Position numbers and translations under genes: made by a program. A DNA stretch of 64,000 nt from Azolla caroliniana. Taxonomy: Eukaryota; Polypodiophyta. Positions within the stretch are counted from its first letter, which is position 1. Every line of letters begins with the position of its first letter. The stretch is from the NCBI GenBank assembly GCA_043228905.1, contig JBHGNT010000021.1, positions 682,001 through 746,000 on the forward strand, in the 5' to 3' direction. This document shows positions 24,058 to 36,455 of this stretch, one piece after another. The notes beneath the pieces are model-generated. The model ran no database searches. It had not been told where the DNA came from and was given only the letters and a program-made list of their open reading frames with translations.

Positions 24058-27000
24058 TTATGATTTTTGAGTATCATAAACATCATCAAAGTATTTAAGA
24101 GGAATGGAAGCTGGTGATGGAAGTTTTGCAACTGCTTCAAACTGCTTGATGGAAAACAACCAAATCAAAGACACAAAACACCTAAGAAAAATTAAACATT
24201 TCCATGCAACAAAGGAAAAATTTACAACACTTTTGCGTACCCTGAACTGTTTGTACTTTTCTCTCACTGCAGGTAGTGTACAATGTTTCTTGTTGCACTG
24301 CAAATCGTGGATTGCTTTAACACAATCCTTCAAATCTGAGGACTTGTAACCTGAATAATGCTCCAGGGTTGCATTCTGAACACAAAGGCACATCGTGAGT
24401 CATGATTGGAATCCATTTGCAATCTTTCCCTTAACCAGTTCACCAAAGACATTAAAAATAAATAAATGTTTTGTAAGACAGATCATTATAGATTCGAGTT
24501 GATATGCTTGCCCAAGGTCTAGCCGTGGGATCCAGTGTGAGTTTAGCCAAGAAGACAGCAGAGCTAGCAATCATGGATGGCAAATACCGAAGAAGACCAT
24601 ATTCCACTAACGTTAACTCAGCCAAATAGTTTCCAAGGCACTCCAGTTGAAGGGCAGATTTCTGCACATCATCTATATACTCAATGATAGATTTATAGGA
24701 CATCAAGAAACAAAAAAACACAATAAAAAACTTGGTGACAGTGAAGGTCAGAATATACTAGGATGTTTGTTTACCTTTTGCCCAGCCTGAGCCGCCCTTA
24801 TAATGCGGCTGATGCACCCAATGACAACAAAGAGAGCAAGTAATTAGAGGAATCAAACTCGATCACAGTGGAGGGAAAACCTTATGTTGAAATGATAGTG
24901 CCTACCAAAGAAATGTTTTCGTGGTCGGCCCAGCAAGCTCAAATTTTAACCGACTTAAGATGCTTTTTTCCATTTCAAGGATCTGAAAAGAGAATTTATT
25001 TCAAGCTATCTATAATCTGTTCTGCAAATTTTGTGCTATATATTCCCCAATAGTACATGAATGAACATGGTCTTGCCTCTGCTCGGGAATAGGTATTATC
25101 TGTGATGTAGCAAAAGTCATCCACTTGCGGAGGGCATATCTCCTCATATTTTCTGCAAAAGAAATCGATAAAACATACAGTTGCTTTGGACAGAGGAAGA
25201 GATCGTGTACTATATAAGCTTTAGTTACAGAACATACGAAGCAATAAGCATGCATGACACCCCCAATAGCTGCAACCGCTGACGGGTCATTAAATTCTCG
25301 GATAAGAAACGATCAATGAATGTGACTGCAAGGTAGAGAGTTTCAGGTACAAGTTTGTATTCCTCTGCCACCTAAGTACGAAAGGAAGAGACAGCAGTCA
25401 CTTTAAAACAAGATCAGTTCATCGAATATAATTTCAAGGAGCTTCACAGACATCATCACCTCAATAAGCCAGTCCACAAGAATACTTCGCATACTTTCAT
25501 TAATCTCTTGCTGCACAGTTTCCATGAAGTTGCTCGTGGATCTTCTCTTTAGCTGGAAATGTTCAGTAAACTTAGCAAGCACAATAATTCTCTTTGATCT
25601 TTGGTCAATCAATTCACCATCCGAAAGCAGAATTATTAAACTGTACACCTACTTCAGCAGTCCGCAAGTGAAAATAAATATCAGCAGCATAGGTAGAGCA
25701 CATTTGTGGGTCTTTATTATCATCAATGTCAGTGTAATTTTGGCTTGACCATCCCTCTCTTTCTACATAAAGTTAAATTTTCAAAAATAACCAACTCCAT
25801 GTCTGCTTTCTTCACTTTCTACATTCAAACTTTCAAATCATGCAAAAAGTTAAGAGCATAGAGAGAACCTTGCCGAACTGCAAGCATAGGATCCATCAAT
25901 GCCCGGTAATTTTGCAGCACCATTGCATCAAGAATCTTGGTCATGTTGCAAACTGAAGATACTTCTGACTTCAAATCATCACTACACATTTCGGTCATTG
26001 TCTCTTCCTTGCTAAGAGCATTTGAAACATCTATCTTCTGAGTTTTGTTCTCCAAATCTTCTTGAATTACTTCAGTCTGATTCGAAGAAACATCCACAAT
26101 TTTTCCATGTTTAAGTTCAACCTGCTTCTGCTGAGTAGACACTGTCTGATTCTTGGTTTTACCCTGTACTGCCACCTTCTTTTTTTTTTGAAACAAGGAT
26201 ATTCAGGATAAAACTCTGAGTTTATTCATATAATGCATTCCATCATGAAAAGTGTTTTACTAAATTGTACAATTGTGTTCTTATCTCGTGTGCCAAAGCA
26301 TGAATATGATTGCATTGATGCATATAATTCTCCAGTGCATGTTATTTAGCAGACGCACTATGCGAAAAATAATGACTAAGCACGTTAGCCATTGATGTAG
26401 CTCATTGGTATTTTAATGAAAAGGATAAGTATGCATATAAAGAGAGCTAATGTAAATAACAATATAAGAGACCCACTATATATATCAGGATGTCTAAGCA
26501 GCTTAGCCATTGATCTACCACAGAACAACTGAACATTGGACAGAAAGTATGTTGCAATTAATAAGATAATTATGCATATGTCGAAAAACAGTGAAGCACT
26601 TGATTGCAGGATATGATCCCGTTCTACATAATGAATTAGTGATCATGGAAGTATATATATGCCACCATAATGAGCACGTACTACTATAGTGCATATAATT
26701 AATTTTAGCACCTCCACTATGCATTACTACGCAGGTCCAGTTGAGAGAAATTATGCATATGAGTTGAACTGACAAAGTTTTGTATTACTATGCCAGCCAA
26801 CAATGTGATAACATAATGAATGCATATATGTATCTTAACATACAGATACCAACCCAGATTCTCAAATCAGACATTCTAAAAGATCCATCAAGAATATGTA
26901 TCTATATCTGTAAGCACTGATGAAGCAACCGATAGCAAAATATGTTCCCAATCAATGTAACGATTGCATATGATTGCATATGATTGCATGATGAATGTAT

Positions 27001-28101
27001 GTGCTGCTAACATAGTGATCACACAATGAATCTGAGTATAATGGTGGGATAATGAATGTATGTTTATATATACATACATACATACATACATATATATATA
27101 TATACACACACATAGATGTATATATATATACACATAGATGTATATATATATACATAGATATATACATATGTATATATATACATATGTATATTTATATCAA
27201 AAATATATATCTACATCCGTAAGCACTGATGAAGCAATCGATAGCAAAATATGTTCTCAATCAATGTAAAGATTACATATGATTGCATGATGAATGTATG
27301 TGCTGTTAACATAGTAATCGTATGATGAAAGTACATATGCTAACATAGTGATCGCAAGATGAATCTAAGAAAAATGGTGGGATAATGAATGTATATATAT
27401 GTGTGTCTATGTAAACATAGTCATCACCTAAAGAATTGTCTATGCTAGTACAGGAATCACGTAATGGATGCATCTAAACTATCAATATTATCACAAAATG
27501 AATGTATATGAGCTAACAAAATGATCACATTATCAATGTATACTGCCTAGCACACTGAAAACACAACTAATTTATGCCCGATCACATTATGGAAGTTTAT
27601 ATGATCACATGATGCATAACAGGTTTATAGTATGAATGGTGCTTATATAGTGATCACATTCTTAATGCATGTATACTATCATAGATGTACCGATGCTGAT
27701 CTAGATTCGTAGGGTCAACGTCATCAACTGAGGACATAGAAACGAATCTAGCTGAATCTTTGGATGAGAGAAGCAAACTTTTATGATGTATCCATCGGAC
27801 AAACACGTGGAGAAGACTTACATTGAAATATGATCTTTAAATGTGAAGGTAGAAGACTTACATTGGACTTGGAGGACTGAAGAGCATTGCGAGAAGACAC
27901 ATTATTAGTCAAGTTTGATAGTGCAGCACGTTTTCTAGCAGGTTGAGGAAAACCAGAGACGTTGTTCTCGTTATTAGCAGGCCTCTTTGAAGCTAATCTC
28001 GTCTTTTTAGAAACTTCTTCAGTCTCTCGTCGAGGTACCATTGAGGAAGAAGCCGAAGAGGCTACTCTTGGGCGAAGCTTTCTCCCTTGTTCTCCCGCCA
28101 T
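24058..28101 (-). CDS. CYCA1: Cyclin A1-type (G2/M A-type cyclin)
   Basis: Regulatory subunit of cyclin-dependent kinase, acting from S phase to mitosis. Coding exons (minus strand): 28101-27862, about 26178-25869 (start uncertain, 26163-26178), 25762-25653, 25552-25460, 25371-25238, 25152-25077, 24982-24906, 24808-24775, 24661-24512, 24375-24241, 24141-24058. Phases close and give about 480 aa. A destruction box RAALSNLTN lies at residues 58-66. The cyclin core carries [55 protein letters not shown] and [21 protein letters not shown]. The C-terminal fold carries [30 protein letters not shown] and [11 protein letters not shown]. The introns after 25077 and after 24512 begin with GC. The canonical MRAIL has Ser for Ala. 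The order and spacing match plant CYCA1. Confidence 0.93.
26240..27660. repeat. Degenerate AT-rich repeats filling cyclin intron 1
   Basis: A block starting near 26896 (TAAGCACTGATGAAGCAA at 26911) recurs at about 27205 (the same string at 27220), a period of about 309 bp. The whole intron repeats shorter words such as AATGAATGTATATG, CTAACATAGTGATCACA and GATTGCATGATGAATGTA with variations. CATA and TATA microsatellites fill 27060-27200. I read it as an old, much-diverged short tandem array. Confidence 0.65.
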
Positions 28102-28365
28102 AGCTCCGATCTTACTCCTCTACCTCTGGGAGACTAGAGGAAGATATATTCGTACAGCTTCTTCTTCTTCTCTGTGCTTCAAATCCTGACATGTTCGGCC
28201 TTTTCAGTTGCCATGGCCTTTCTTTCCTCCTGATTGGGTTGGGGAAGGAGGAGCCTGAGGAGGAAAGAAGAGGGATGGATGGAACCCTACAAGATGGAGG
28301 GGAGGGAGGGAGGGAGGGGAGGTTCTAAAATAGGGGCGATCGAATGAATCCCTTCCTCTGGAAGG

Positions 28366-28400
28366 AGAGATGGAGATGGAGATGGAGATGGAGATGGAGG
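28366..28400 (+). repeat. GGAGAT hexanucleotide microsatellite
   Basis: Five to six perfect copies of GGAGAT/GATGGA lie about 270 bp upstream of the cyclin ATG, next to the larger GGGCAT array. Confidence 0.9.
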
Positions 28401-28473
28401 GAAAAGAAGAAGAAGTGTGGGACACAGACAAATTTGGAGAGGAATAGAACGTTTGAATTTGGGGAAGTATAAC

Positions 28474-28477
28474 ATGG

Positions 28478-28522
<45 letters not shown>

Positions 28523-28910
28523 GAAACGGGCATGGAAATGGGCATGGGCATGGACATGGGCATGGGCATGGGCATGGGCATGGACATGGGCATGGGCATG
28601 GAAACGGGCATGGAAATGGGCATGGGCATGGACATGGGCATGGGCATGGACATGGACATGGACATGGGCATGGACATGGACATGGGCATGGACATGGACA
28701 TGGGCATGGAAACGGGCATGGACATGGGCATGGAAACGGGCATGGACATGGGCATGGAAACGGGCATGGAAATGGGCATGGGCATGGGTATGGGCATGGA
28801 AACGGGCATGGAAAAGGGCATGGGCATGGAAATGGGCATGGAAACGGGCATGGACATGGACATGGACATGGGCATGGAAACGGGCATGGAAATGGGCATG
28901 GGCATGGAAT
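28474..28910 (+). repeat. GGGCAT/GGACAT minisatellite array with G-quadruplex potential
   Basis: About 437 bp consist almost wholly of the 6-bp unit ATGGGC with variants ATGGAC and the longer ATGGAAACGGGC and ATGGAAATGGGC. Stretches of GGGCAT repeated seven times give the G3N3 pattern of a quadruplex motif on the plus strand. Because the unit is a multiple of three and lacks stops, several frames on both strands are open, encoding Met-Gly, Gly-His and Met-Pro repeats. These are not genes. The array is 370-810 bp upstream of the cyclin start codon. Confidence 0.95.
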
Positions 28911-31889
28911 GGTTGGCCTTTCTTTCTTTCTTTCTTGTTTATGATTCATGAAGAATGGAAGCATACACTCTTGGCCAAGTTATCCCCATACATACATGCA
29001 TACATACATCCAGTGGAAAGTACATGGAATGTCTGGATGGAGATGGTACATACCTTGAAAGGACAGTATGAGGATATTAAAGGTGAGACAGATGTTGCAG
29101 TGTTGCAACGTCTCGAATTTATTGTCTATTGGAAGAAGACCCCTTTTCTCACAATACAAAATTCAAGACCTAAATGGTGCTTAGCGCCACCAGTATGGTT
29201 GTTCCCACCACCAATCACATAACTTGGTGGAGTGGTGAGGGATGGGACCTAAGGAAGAATGCACCAGATCAATGGTAGCTTGATGGTAGGTCAATTTTTT
29301 GTAATGTTGTTCATAACTAATGAAAGGATATTTTTCCCGGGAAAAAAAAAAAAACATATGCCATATAACCAACCCCGTGTTATTGTACCGGGCATCATAA
29401 CTACGTGGTATAATATGAATCTGTAGTTCTCTAACCTCAAGGCCATTGCTACTACTAGGGTATGGGCTACTTCGTAATGAATGAACGAAGAGCGAGGACT
29501 GAATTGTTCTTGATCTTAACCCTATGGTGGTGGGAGACAACTTCTAAGTAACATATTTCATCACTCAACCACGTTTGATGAAGTAGTCGTGTGTGAATAG
29601 GCAAGGGCACAGAGTTTGAGCCTACAAAAGAAGGTTACCTACCTACATTCGTGATGAGACAAAGGCTGCTACTACTACTACAATGAGACTTTGTCGGTGA
29701 CACGAAGTGTGATCCTCTTTTAAACCCAAGGTATGGTCCATGTCTGTACATGGTGGTATGGGATGTTGACAAGCGACTTGGTTTTGTCTGTCTCTCACCT
29801 TTTTCCAGTAAGTGATCAATGAGCCTATGACCTTGCAAGTATTAAATGACATTCTTACAAATCCCACCTTCCCACTTGTGTGTGCATGTCTACATATCCT
29901 TGAACTTGTGGTCAGTGAGCCAATAACCTCACAAATGTTTTCATCTATAAGAGTACTCTATTTTTTTAGCCTTCGTTTGCAGGTACCGATGTATGATTCT
30001 CTAACATCATGGACGTGTTTATGTTTCTAATGATGTAGCTTGTAAGCGTCCATAGTGTTGCTTTCATACGATGAACATGCTTCCATGAAGATGGCTTCCC
30101 GCTTAGTAACATGATAGAGTTGAAAAGTGTGTTGCTACCATCAATTATGAGCAAGATTCGTTTTAGTATATTGTTTTATATATAATGTCATGGTGCATGT
30201 TACATTTGAGCCCTTGGGTTAAACCTCGTGTCTGACATTCACTACAAAATAATGCGCAGTACTCATTGTGATGTTTGCTTGCCAAAGCTTTGCTAAGTCT
30301 CGTAGAATTACTAGATGAGAAAGTAAAACATAAAGAAAAACACTCTATGGTGTATATAAGCTAGAACTAGTTAAAGGATGCAATTTGACCTTTGAAGTCT
30401 AAAGTGTCTACATTTTTTCTCATATGCACGAAGAAGAGATTGGAAGAAACATAGCATTTGAGATATTATCGTTTGAGAAGGATTGATATTGAAATACGCC
30501 ATGAAACATTATTTGTGTATAATTTTTGACGGATCGATATAGTATGTAAGATAGAGGGTGGCAATGACAATGAGCTCAATTAAAATGCGAGACAACTACC
30601 AATTTCGGAATATCTCTATCACAAGCGTACAAGTGTCCTTTATTGTGCTCTTTCACACCTATCGTGGTGGGCTTTGAAGTTATGCAATCATATTTCAAAC
30701 ATCAAATCACACCTTGCATCTTGGACCAAATATTAGTGGCCTACACATGATCAATTTGAGTGTCATGCATCACATTCTTTTGGATCATTGCTAAATGTAC
30801 TTGAAATATGAAAATGTTTAAATGCACACTGGAGGTATGGAATGTGGGCATGACGATAAGGTCATCCTCAAATGTAAATGGGATAAACGTGAAAAAGTTT
30901 TTATTTACCGTGTGCATGTTTGGTAAGCAATCATGTAGGGATAGGTATGTTTGTCATTCACTACGAGACATGCATAAAGTTTTAGGATATATAAGTAGGT
31001 ACAGATGCCATAAATTAAAGGAATTAGTTAAAGGCATTTTGAGGATCATATAATTAGTGAATGAGTGGTTGCAAACGGTACAATATCGTTATTTGATGGG
31101 ATTCGCAAAGGGGTGGTTGGTATGGTTCTAAACACCATTAGACCATTTTTTTTCTTAATCATTTCATTAACTGCTTATCAATAGTATTCAATTATTATAG
31201 TTTTCTATCATTGAAAAGGATGAGAGCTTAGTCGTACCAAAGTGATGGTTGACAAATGTATGCGCTCTAGCATATATGGGTCACATATGGTTTAATGTTG
31301 ACATAAAGCAAGAAGATGGTGTTGATATATTTTCGTCATTGGGAGGCAAGTAATATGACCTATGGATCCACATAGTGTGTCTTTTACGTTCTTGTTGATG
31401 CTCATCGGTCAAGTACATAGAATATATAAGCGACTAGCAATCGAGGGTTAATACGACCAACTGAAAGGAGGTGGGTTAGGTTGATGCATTGGGTGGCAAA
31501 TAATAGAAGACACTCTCTCATATTGTTGTCATCATAATGTCTCGTGCAAAGTTCTCAGTCCTATCCTCAACCTCTTAAATAAACTAGTAGTATGGTGAAG
31601 TATACTTAAATTGCATGCCCTAGTTAAGTCATTATGTGTTACATTCTTAATAATGATATCGTGGTTGCATATGCCAAGGAGAGCGGTTTGTCTCTTCTTG
31701 AAAATGTGGGGGAATGGAGACACACAATATTTTTTGTTATGCATCGTGTCATCCACATTGCAAAATAACTTGTTTTCATGTACAAATCGACAATAGAGTT
31801 TACTAGCAACATTTTTTTAGTATCTTTTGCTAAGTTTAATTACAGGATACATGCATATTGTGAGCAATATACACATAATTGGATTGTGC

Positions 31890-32345
31890 GTAACAATTGG
31901 CAACGGTTCGGTTTGAAACTAGACCGTTTAAATATTTTGAAACTCGAACCGAAACCGTTAAAAAGAGTCCAAACTGTTAAAATCGCGGTTTCGTGGTTCA
32001 GTTTCGATTTTAAACTTAAATTAAAATAATAATAATTATTCATTATTTTAAATCTAAAATTTTCAAAAGTTTAAAGATTTTCCAAAAGTGTGAGAATTAG
32101 GCTTAAAAATGAAAAGATTGTTTAATTATATATATATATATATATACTATATTATTTTTTACATAAAAAAATTATATATATTTTTTTAAATTAGAAAACC
32201 ATTAAACCCTTTAAACCGCAGTTTCTAACCGTTGAAACCAAACCAATCACCCCCAAATCGAAACCGAACTATAAAAGAAAAACTTGAACCATAACTGAAT
32301 TGTTTATACTGTTAAGCTGTTAAGCCACAATTTTGCGGTTCGATT
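31890..32345. repeat. AACCG-rich element, possible degenerate hAT-type nonautonomous transposon
   Basis: The left part has GGCAACGGTTCGGTTTGAAAC and repeated AACCG words. The right part has the complementary bias (AAACCGCAG, ACCGTTGAAACC, TTGCGGTTCG). The composition and the CAACGGTTCGG start resemble the hAT-like element at 34273-34504. No clean terminal repeats or target duplication could be shown. Confidence 0.35.
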
Positions 32346-34272
32346 GGGTAGGCCACTTGGCATATGTTTTGGAGAACAAGGGACTAGATATTACATGTCA
32401 TCCCACATTTTCTATGCTTATTAGAGATGCGTGATCCACTTTATGATGGTAGTGTGACATGTTTGTATTTTTTTCCAAAAAATAAGATACTCCATTAGTT
32501 AAATACGTCCTTCTCTACATAGCTTTAGCCCCTTTATCGGGTAGTCCTTGCCTAAATTATCCTATCATTCTCAACTACTATATACCCTAACATGTGTGTA
32601 TTCTCTTTCGTACATTCCATGGCTTTGTTGGTGAGTAATTATTGTCTATTTTCATGTGTGTTGCTTATTAGCTTCTCATTCCTCGCATTCCTATTAATGA
32701 AACTAGGTTGAAGATATCCATCATCAATGATCTTTCACCCGATCATTGACGCAACTTAGTGTCTTCTATATATATGTTGCTTATTGTGTTGCAAATATGG
32801 AATTTCTTGAGGTTGACGTAACACATCTATTACTTTCTTTAAAGTATGTGCAATGGGTTAACCAATATGGACTTCATATTTGGAAATTGGAAACTTATTT
32901 TTAAAGATGACACACTGAGTGCTAAAAATAAGGGAGATATTCCAATATAAGATTTGGTTGTAAACTTCACATCACATTAGTGAATGGGGGTGGGACGAAG
33001 ACCTTGTCCATGGGCATGTGCAGATGCACCTCTATTCGTTGGGTGGCAACCTGAAGTATGCAAAGCCTTAGAAATCAATAATAGGAGGGAAAGATAATTC
33101 TCTATGTGAATGCACAAAGTGTAATGCAGGAGATAACTCAAAAACATAGTTGTCATGCGTAAAGGAGATTTTAATCATATAGAGAAGGTGAAGCACAAGC
33201 GTGATATATCTTGATGGAATGTGTAGCATGCTTGCTAATGATTCTTCAAGCTAAAAGCATTTGGTTTGAACATTGCATTTGCACATCATGTTCTAATTGT
33301 GATTTCCCTTCCCAAAGTTTCGTGCTCTACTCTAATGTATATGTTCATTGTTTTATCGCACATATCGATGATTGTGGAAGTATTACATGATATTCATTCA
33401 ATCACTTTGTCCAGTTTTTGTTGGATCTTTCTCATACTCCTCATCCCATATAATCTTGTTATGACATTGTGTTTCTAGAAAGTGTATCGAGGGTAGTTGA
33501 TCTCATGATGAGGTGTTATTCTTCCATGTCACGCAAATGTGGATTGAGCTCCAACTTATATGCAACATACTAGCACACTAAAATATACAAGATGTCAACA
33601 AACTAGACTATTTCTAACATCTTTGGTTTCCCAATGAGATATTGCTTTCATCCACATGGAAAAACTTTTCCACATTGATTTGTGCTATTTTATAGATGGT
33701 GGGAAATCCTTATGTATATCATATAGAATCTGTCTAGGACCTAGGCTTGCTTTGACTTGGATTTTTCAGCCTAAACGTTGATATGGAAATATCAAGCAAC
33801 TTCCAACTCCATTCCCACAAAACGCTTGTGCATACAAGCATTTGACATAAGGTTCAATATACACATCCAATGAGTTTATTTTTTAAATACCTAATATTTC
33901 AATTGGCGAAAAACTTTACTAAAAAGTTACTTTTGAGCTCCATCATCACAATTTATATTGTGTTGTGTTGGGGAAAAGTCATACCAAGTCCCTTCTAACA
34001 CCATATCTTTTATCCATAAATCAAATCCTATGTTTAAAGTCAATGCTCATCTACCTGATGCAAATATTATCTTGGCTATCTTTCAAAACGTTCACTTTCC
34101 TTTCAAGATTTATATGCAGCAATGGGTTTCCATCCACTCGAACAAAATGTAAAGAGGCCTCTCATCAAAGCAATGTTCTATCAAATAGTAATGTTAAAGC
34201 ATGTATCACATTTATGGCATTCGTGTCACTTAACCAACCTCACTCTTTAATATCCTGGAATATCATTAGCGC

Positions 34273-34504
34273 TAGGAATAAACACCGGCTTGGCTCGAAC
34301 CTAAACCGAACTGTTTAACCGTTTATAACAATTTGGTTTAGGCTTGAGCTTCCTTAATTGTTTGAGCTTGGGTTGGGATGGCTCAAGCCGAACCAAACCA
34401 CTTTGGGCTTTAACTAGTTCCTAAATATGTTTATGCTCAACCGGTTTAGGAGCTGGCTCAGTTCAAGTTTGAAAGCTCCCAAACCGGACCGTTGTCGATT
34501 CCTA
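34273..34504. mobile_element. hAT-like MITE with 8-bp target site duplication
   Basis: A 232-bp element has imperfect terminal inverted repeats: TAGGAATAAACACCGG at the left, and TAGGAATCGACAACGG at the right as read on the minus strand (13 of 16 matches). The flanking octamers ATTAGCGC (34265-34272) and AATAACGC (34505-34512) agree at 6 of 8 positions, consistent with an aged 8-bp duplication as made by hAT transposases. The interior is rich in AACCG/CGGTT words. Confidence 0.7.
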
Positions 34505-36375
34505 AATAACGCCAATGTTAGGAATTGTCCCAACCCCAGATGTTATCATTTTCTACTGGAGCATGAAGTATGTTAGCCTCGTAAGCATGTGACACATTCT
34601 TGCAAACATAAAAAATGTTAACCTATTTTTCAAAACACTATTAATATTCAATATATGATCCATGCAACAAGTTCCCAAAACAAGTGGAAGAACTTATACT
34701 TAGGCAACTATTTAGAAATGGATCGTGGGTCAAACATAAGATTACTTATGATGTTAGGGTTGGTAGCACGAAAGGTGATATGTTCAATTCGTGCTCACAA
34801 CATGAAAATTGCAAATCCTATACAATATTTAAAACAACTATGGTGAACTATCAACTTTCTACTATATTTAAACTAGCAAGCATACACGTGTGATATTGTG
34901 TGCATACTTTACAAAGTAAATGGTAGGGAAAGGTCTTGCATAACATGGAAAATACAATTTACTTTATAGATACAACTCTAGGAGATAGAAAAATGAACAA
35001 AAGAAATCGTTCATCCAAACATATATTTGAGAAGAAATGCCTATATTACCAGTGAACAACACCATTGGGATAGTGTTGACCTTGTGTGAATAATAAATAA
35101 TAGGTGGAGCTTCAGAAGTGATTAGGACAAAGCGTTGGTCCAAAATTCTCTCTAAGAAAAAGCATATGTGGTGATGTTTTTTCTATCGACCTTTCTACAA
35201 TCCAGGGACTTATAATGAAGTTATTAACATTTTCCGATTAGAATCGATATTTCTTACCCAGATCTGTTGTCCCCTCCTTTGATAGACTTTATGAGTAAGC
35301 TATTTTTTATTGCGAGTGTTATCAAGTTTTCAATAAAATCTCATCGAAGTTTTCAAATATCCTAGAATCATTGGTTTCTTGTGGGAAAATATTTTAAATT
35401 CAAGCATATTGATTGTGGTATGATTTAGCTAAGATATAAAACACCGTGTTCATCGTGTACATTCTCATTGTAAGACCAAATTCCCCAAAACGTGGGTGTG
35501 GCAAATTGTGGATTGATTTTTGGCTGTGGTAGAACGTCGGACTAAATCAACATTGGAGATTGAATTTCCCAATAGTCGAGGCTAAGATGGTACAAAAAAC
35601 AGCCAATGCCTATAGAAACCTCAACCATTGACATAAATTTCTTCAAAAGAAGATTCAAAGTGTTGATGTGGTAACGTGTCATACTTGATTTAGGGAACCA
35701 CACATGTACTCGGAGAGGAGATTGAAGTTCTCGTATTTTGATAGAATTCCTTACTAATTTTGGAGGCCATGAAGGTTGAATGGAAGATCACATAGATACC
35801 CATTGGCAGCCAAAATCCAACATACAGAACCATCACATATTGATGAGAGTCTAGAGAGATGACGTTAGATGTTGGAATATTACACGACAAGGACGTGTAA
35901 ACAGACATATCAACGATACATGCACGACATACGTAGCGATGACCTCAACCAGAAGAAGAGTACTCGATATCGTATCGTGTTCACATTGATCACCGATCGG
36001 ATGAAATGTGGGCGACAGACGCATAGAGAGAGTCGAAATGGTGCGGACCAAATGGTCAGACAACGAATTGTTGTTAGCAAAGAATATAGATCAAATTTGG
36101 GGGGTGGGAGGGAAAGCAAGATTCAAAAGAGGGGAACAAAACTGGTGGCAAAATAAGTGATGAAATCATGGAGGAGATCACTCCCCTTCTCTCACCCAAT
36201 TACCCCTACCCCTACCCCTACCCCCCCCAACCCAACCCAACCAAAAATAAAAATAAAAATAAAAATAAAAATATTAATTCAAAATTTCCTTTATATACAA
36301 AAATAGCCCAACAACCTTAACCCCCATTCCTGAACTGTTTGTGCCTCCCCTGCTGCACTACTCCCCCACCTTCCT

Positions 36376-36388
36376 CTCAGTATATATG
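36376..36388 (+). promoter_or_regulatory. Putative TATA box of the ABCG gene
   Basis: AGTATATATGTATG-type sequence about 75 bp upstream of the chosen ATG at 36456. A start site about 30 bp downstream would give a short leader. The adjacent TATG microsatellite makes the call uncertain. Confidence 0.4.
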
Positions 36389-36455
36389 TATGTATGTATG
36401 TATGTGCTTCCCCTGTATCATCATCAACTGCCAAGACTCAAGACCCAAAGCTTTA

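Larger units (their letters stand above)
28950..36370. other. Long intergenic region, no recognisable gene
   Basis: About 7.4 kb of AT-rich sequence. It contains a hAT-like MITE (34273-34504), an AACCG-rich element (about 31890-32345), and (CCCCTA)n and (AAAAAT)n simple repeats at about 36200-36272 near the ABCG promoter. No frame with a family signature was found. A few phrases near 31610-31720 faintly resemble plant PPR repeats, but too weakly to call. Confidence 0.5.

Noticed and set aside
28204-28964. Long open frames on both strands (Met-Pro, Cys-Pro, Gly-His, Met-Gly repeats)
   Set aside because: They are a by-product of a stop-free 6-bp repeat and have no real protein content.
31600-31740. 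Phrases reminiscent of plant PPR repeats (HALVKS, VAYAKESG)
   Set aside because: Too short, in different frames, and not continued on either side.
36195-36272. (CCCCTA)n followed by AAAAAT repeats, telomere-like at first sight
   Set aside because: Not the plant CCCTAAA unit, and only three to four copies; treated as simple sequence near the ABCG promoter.
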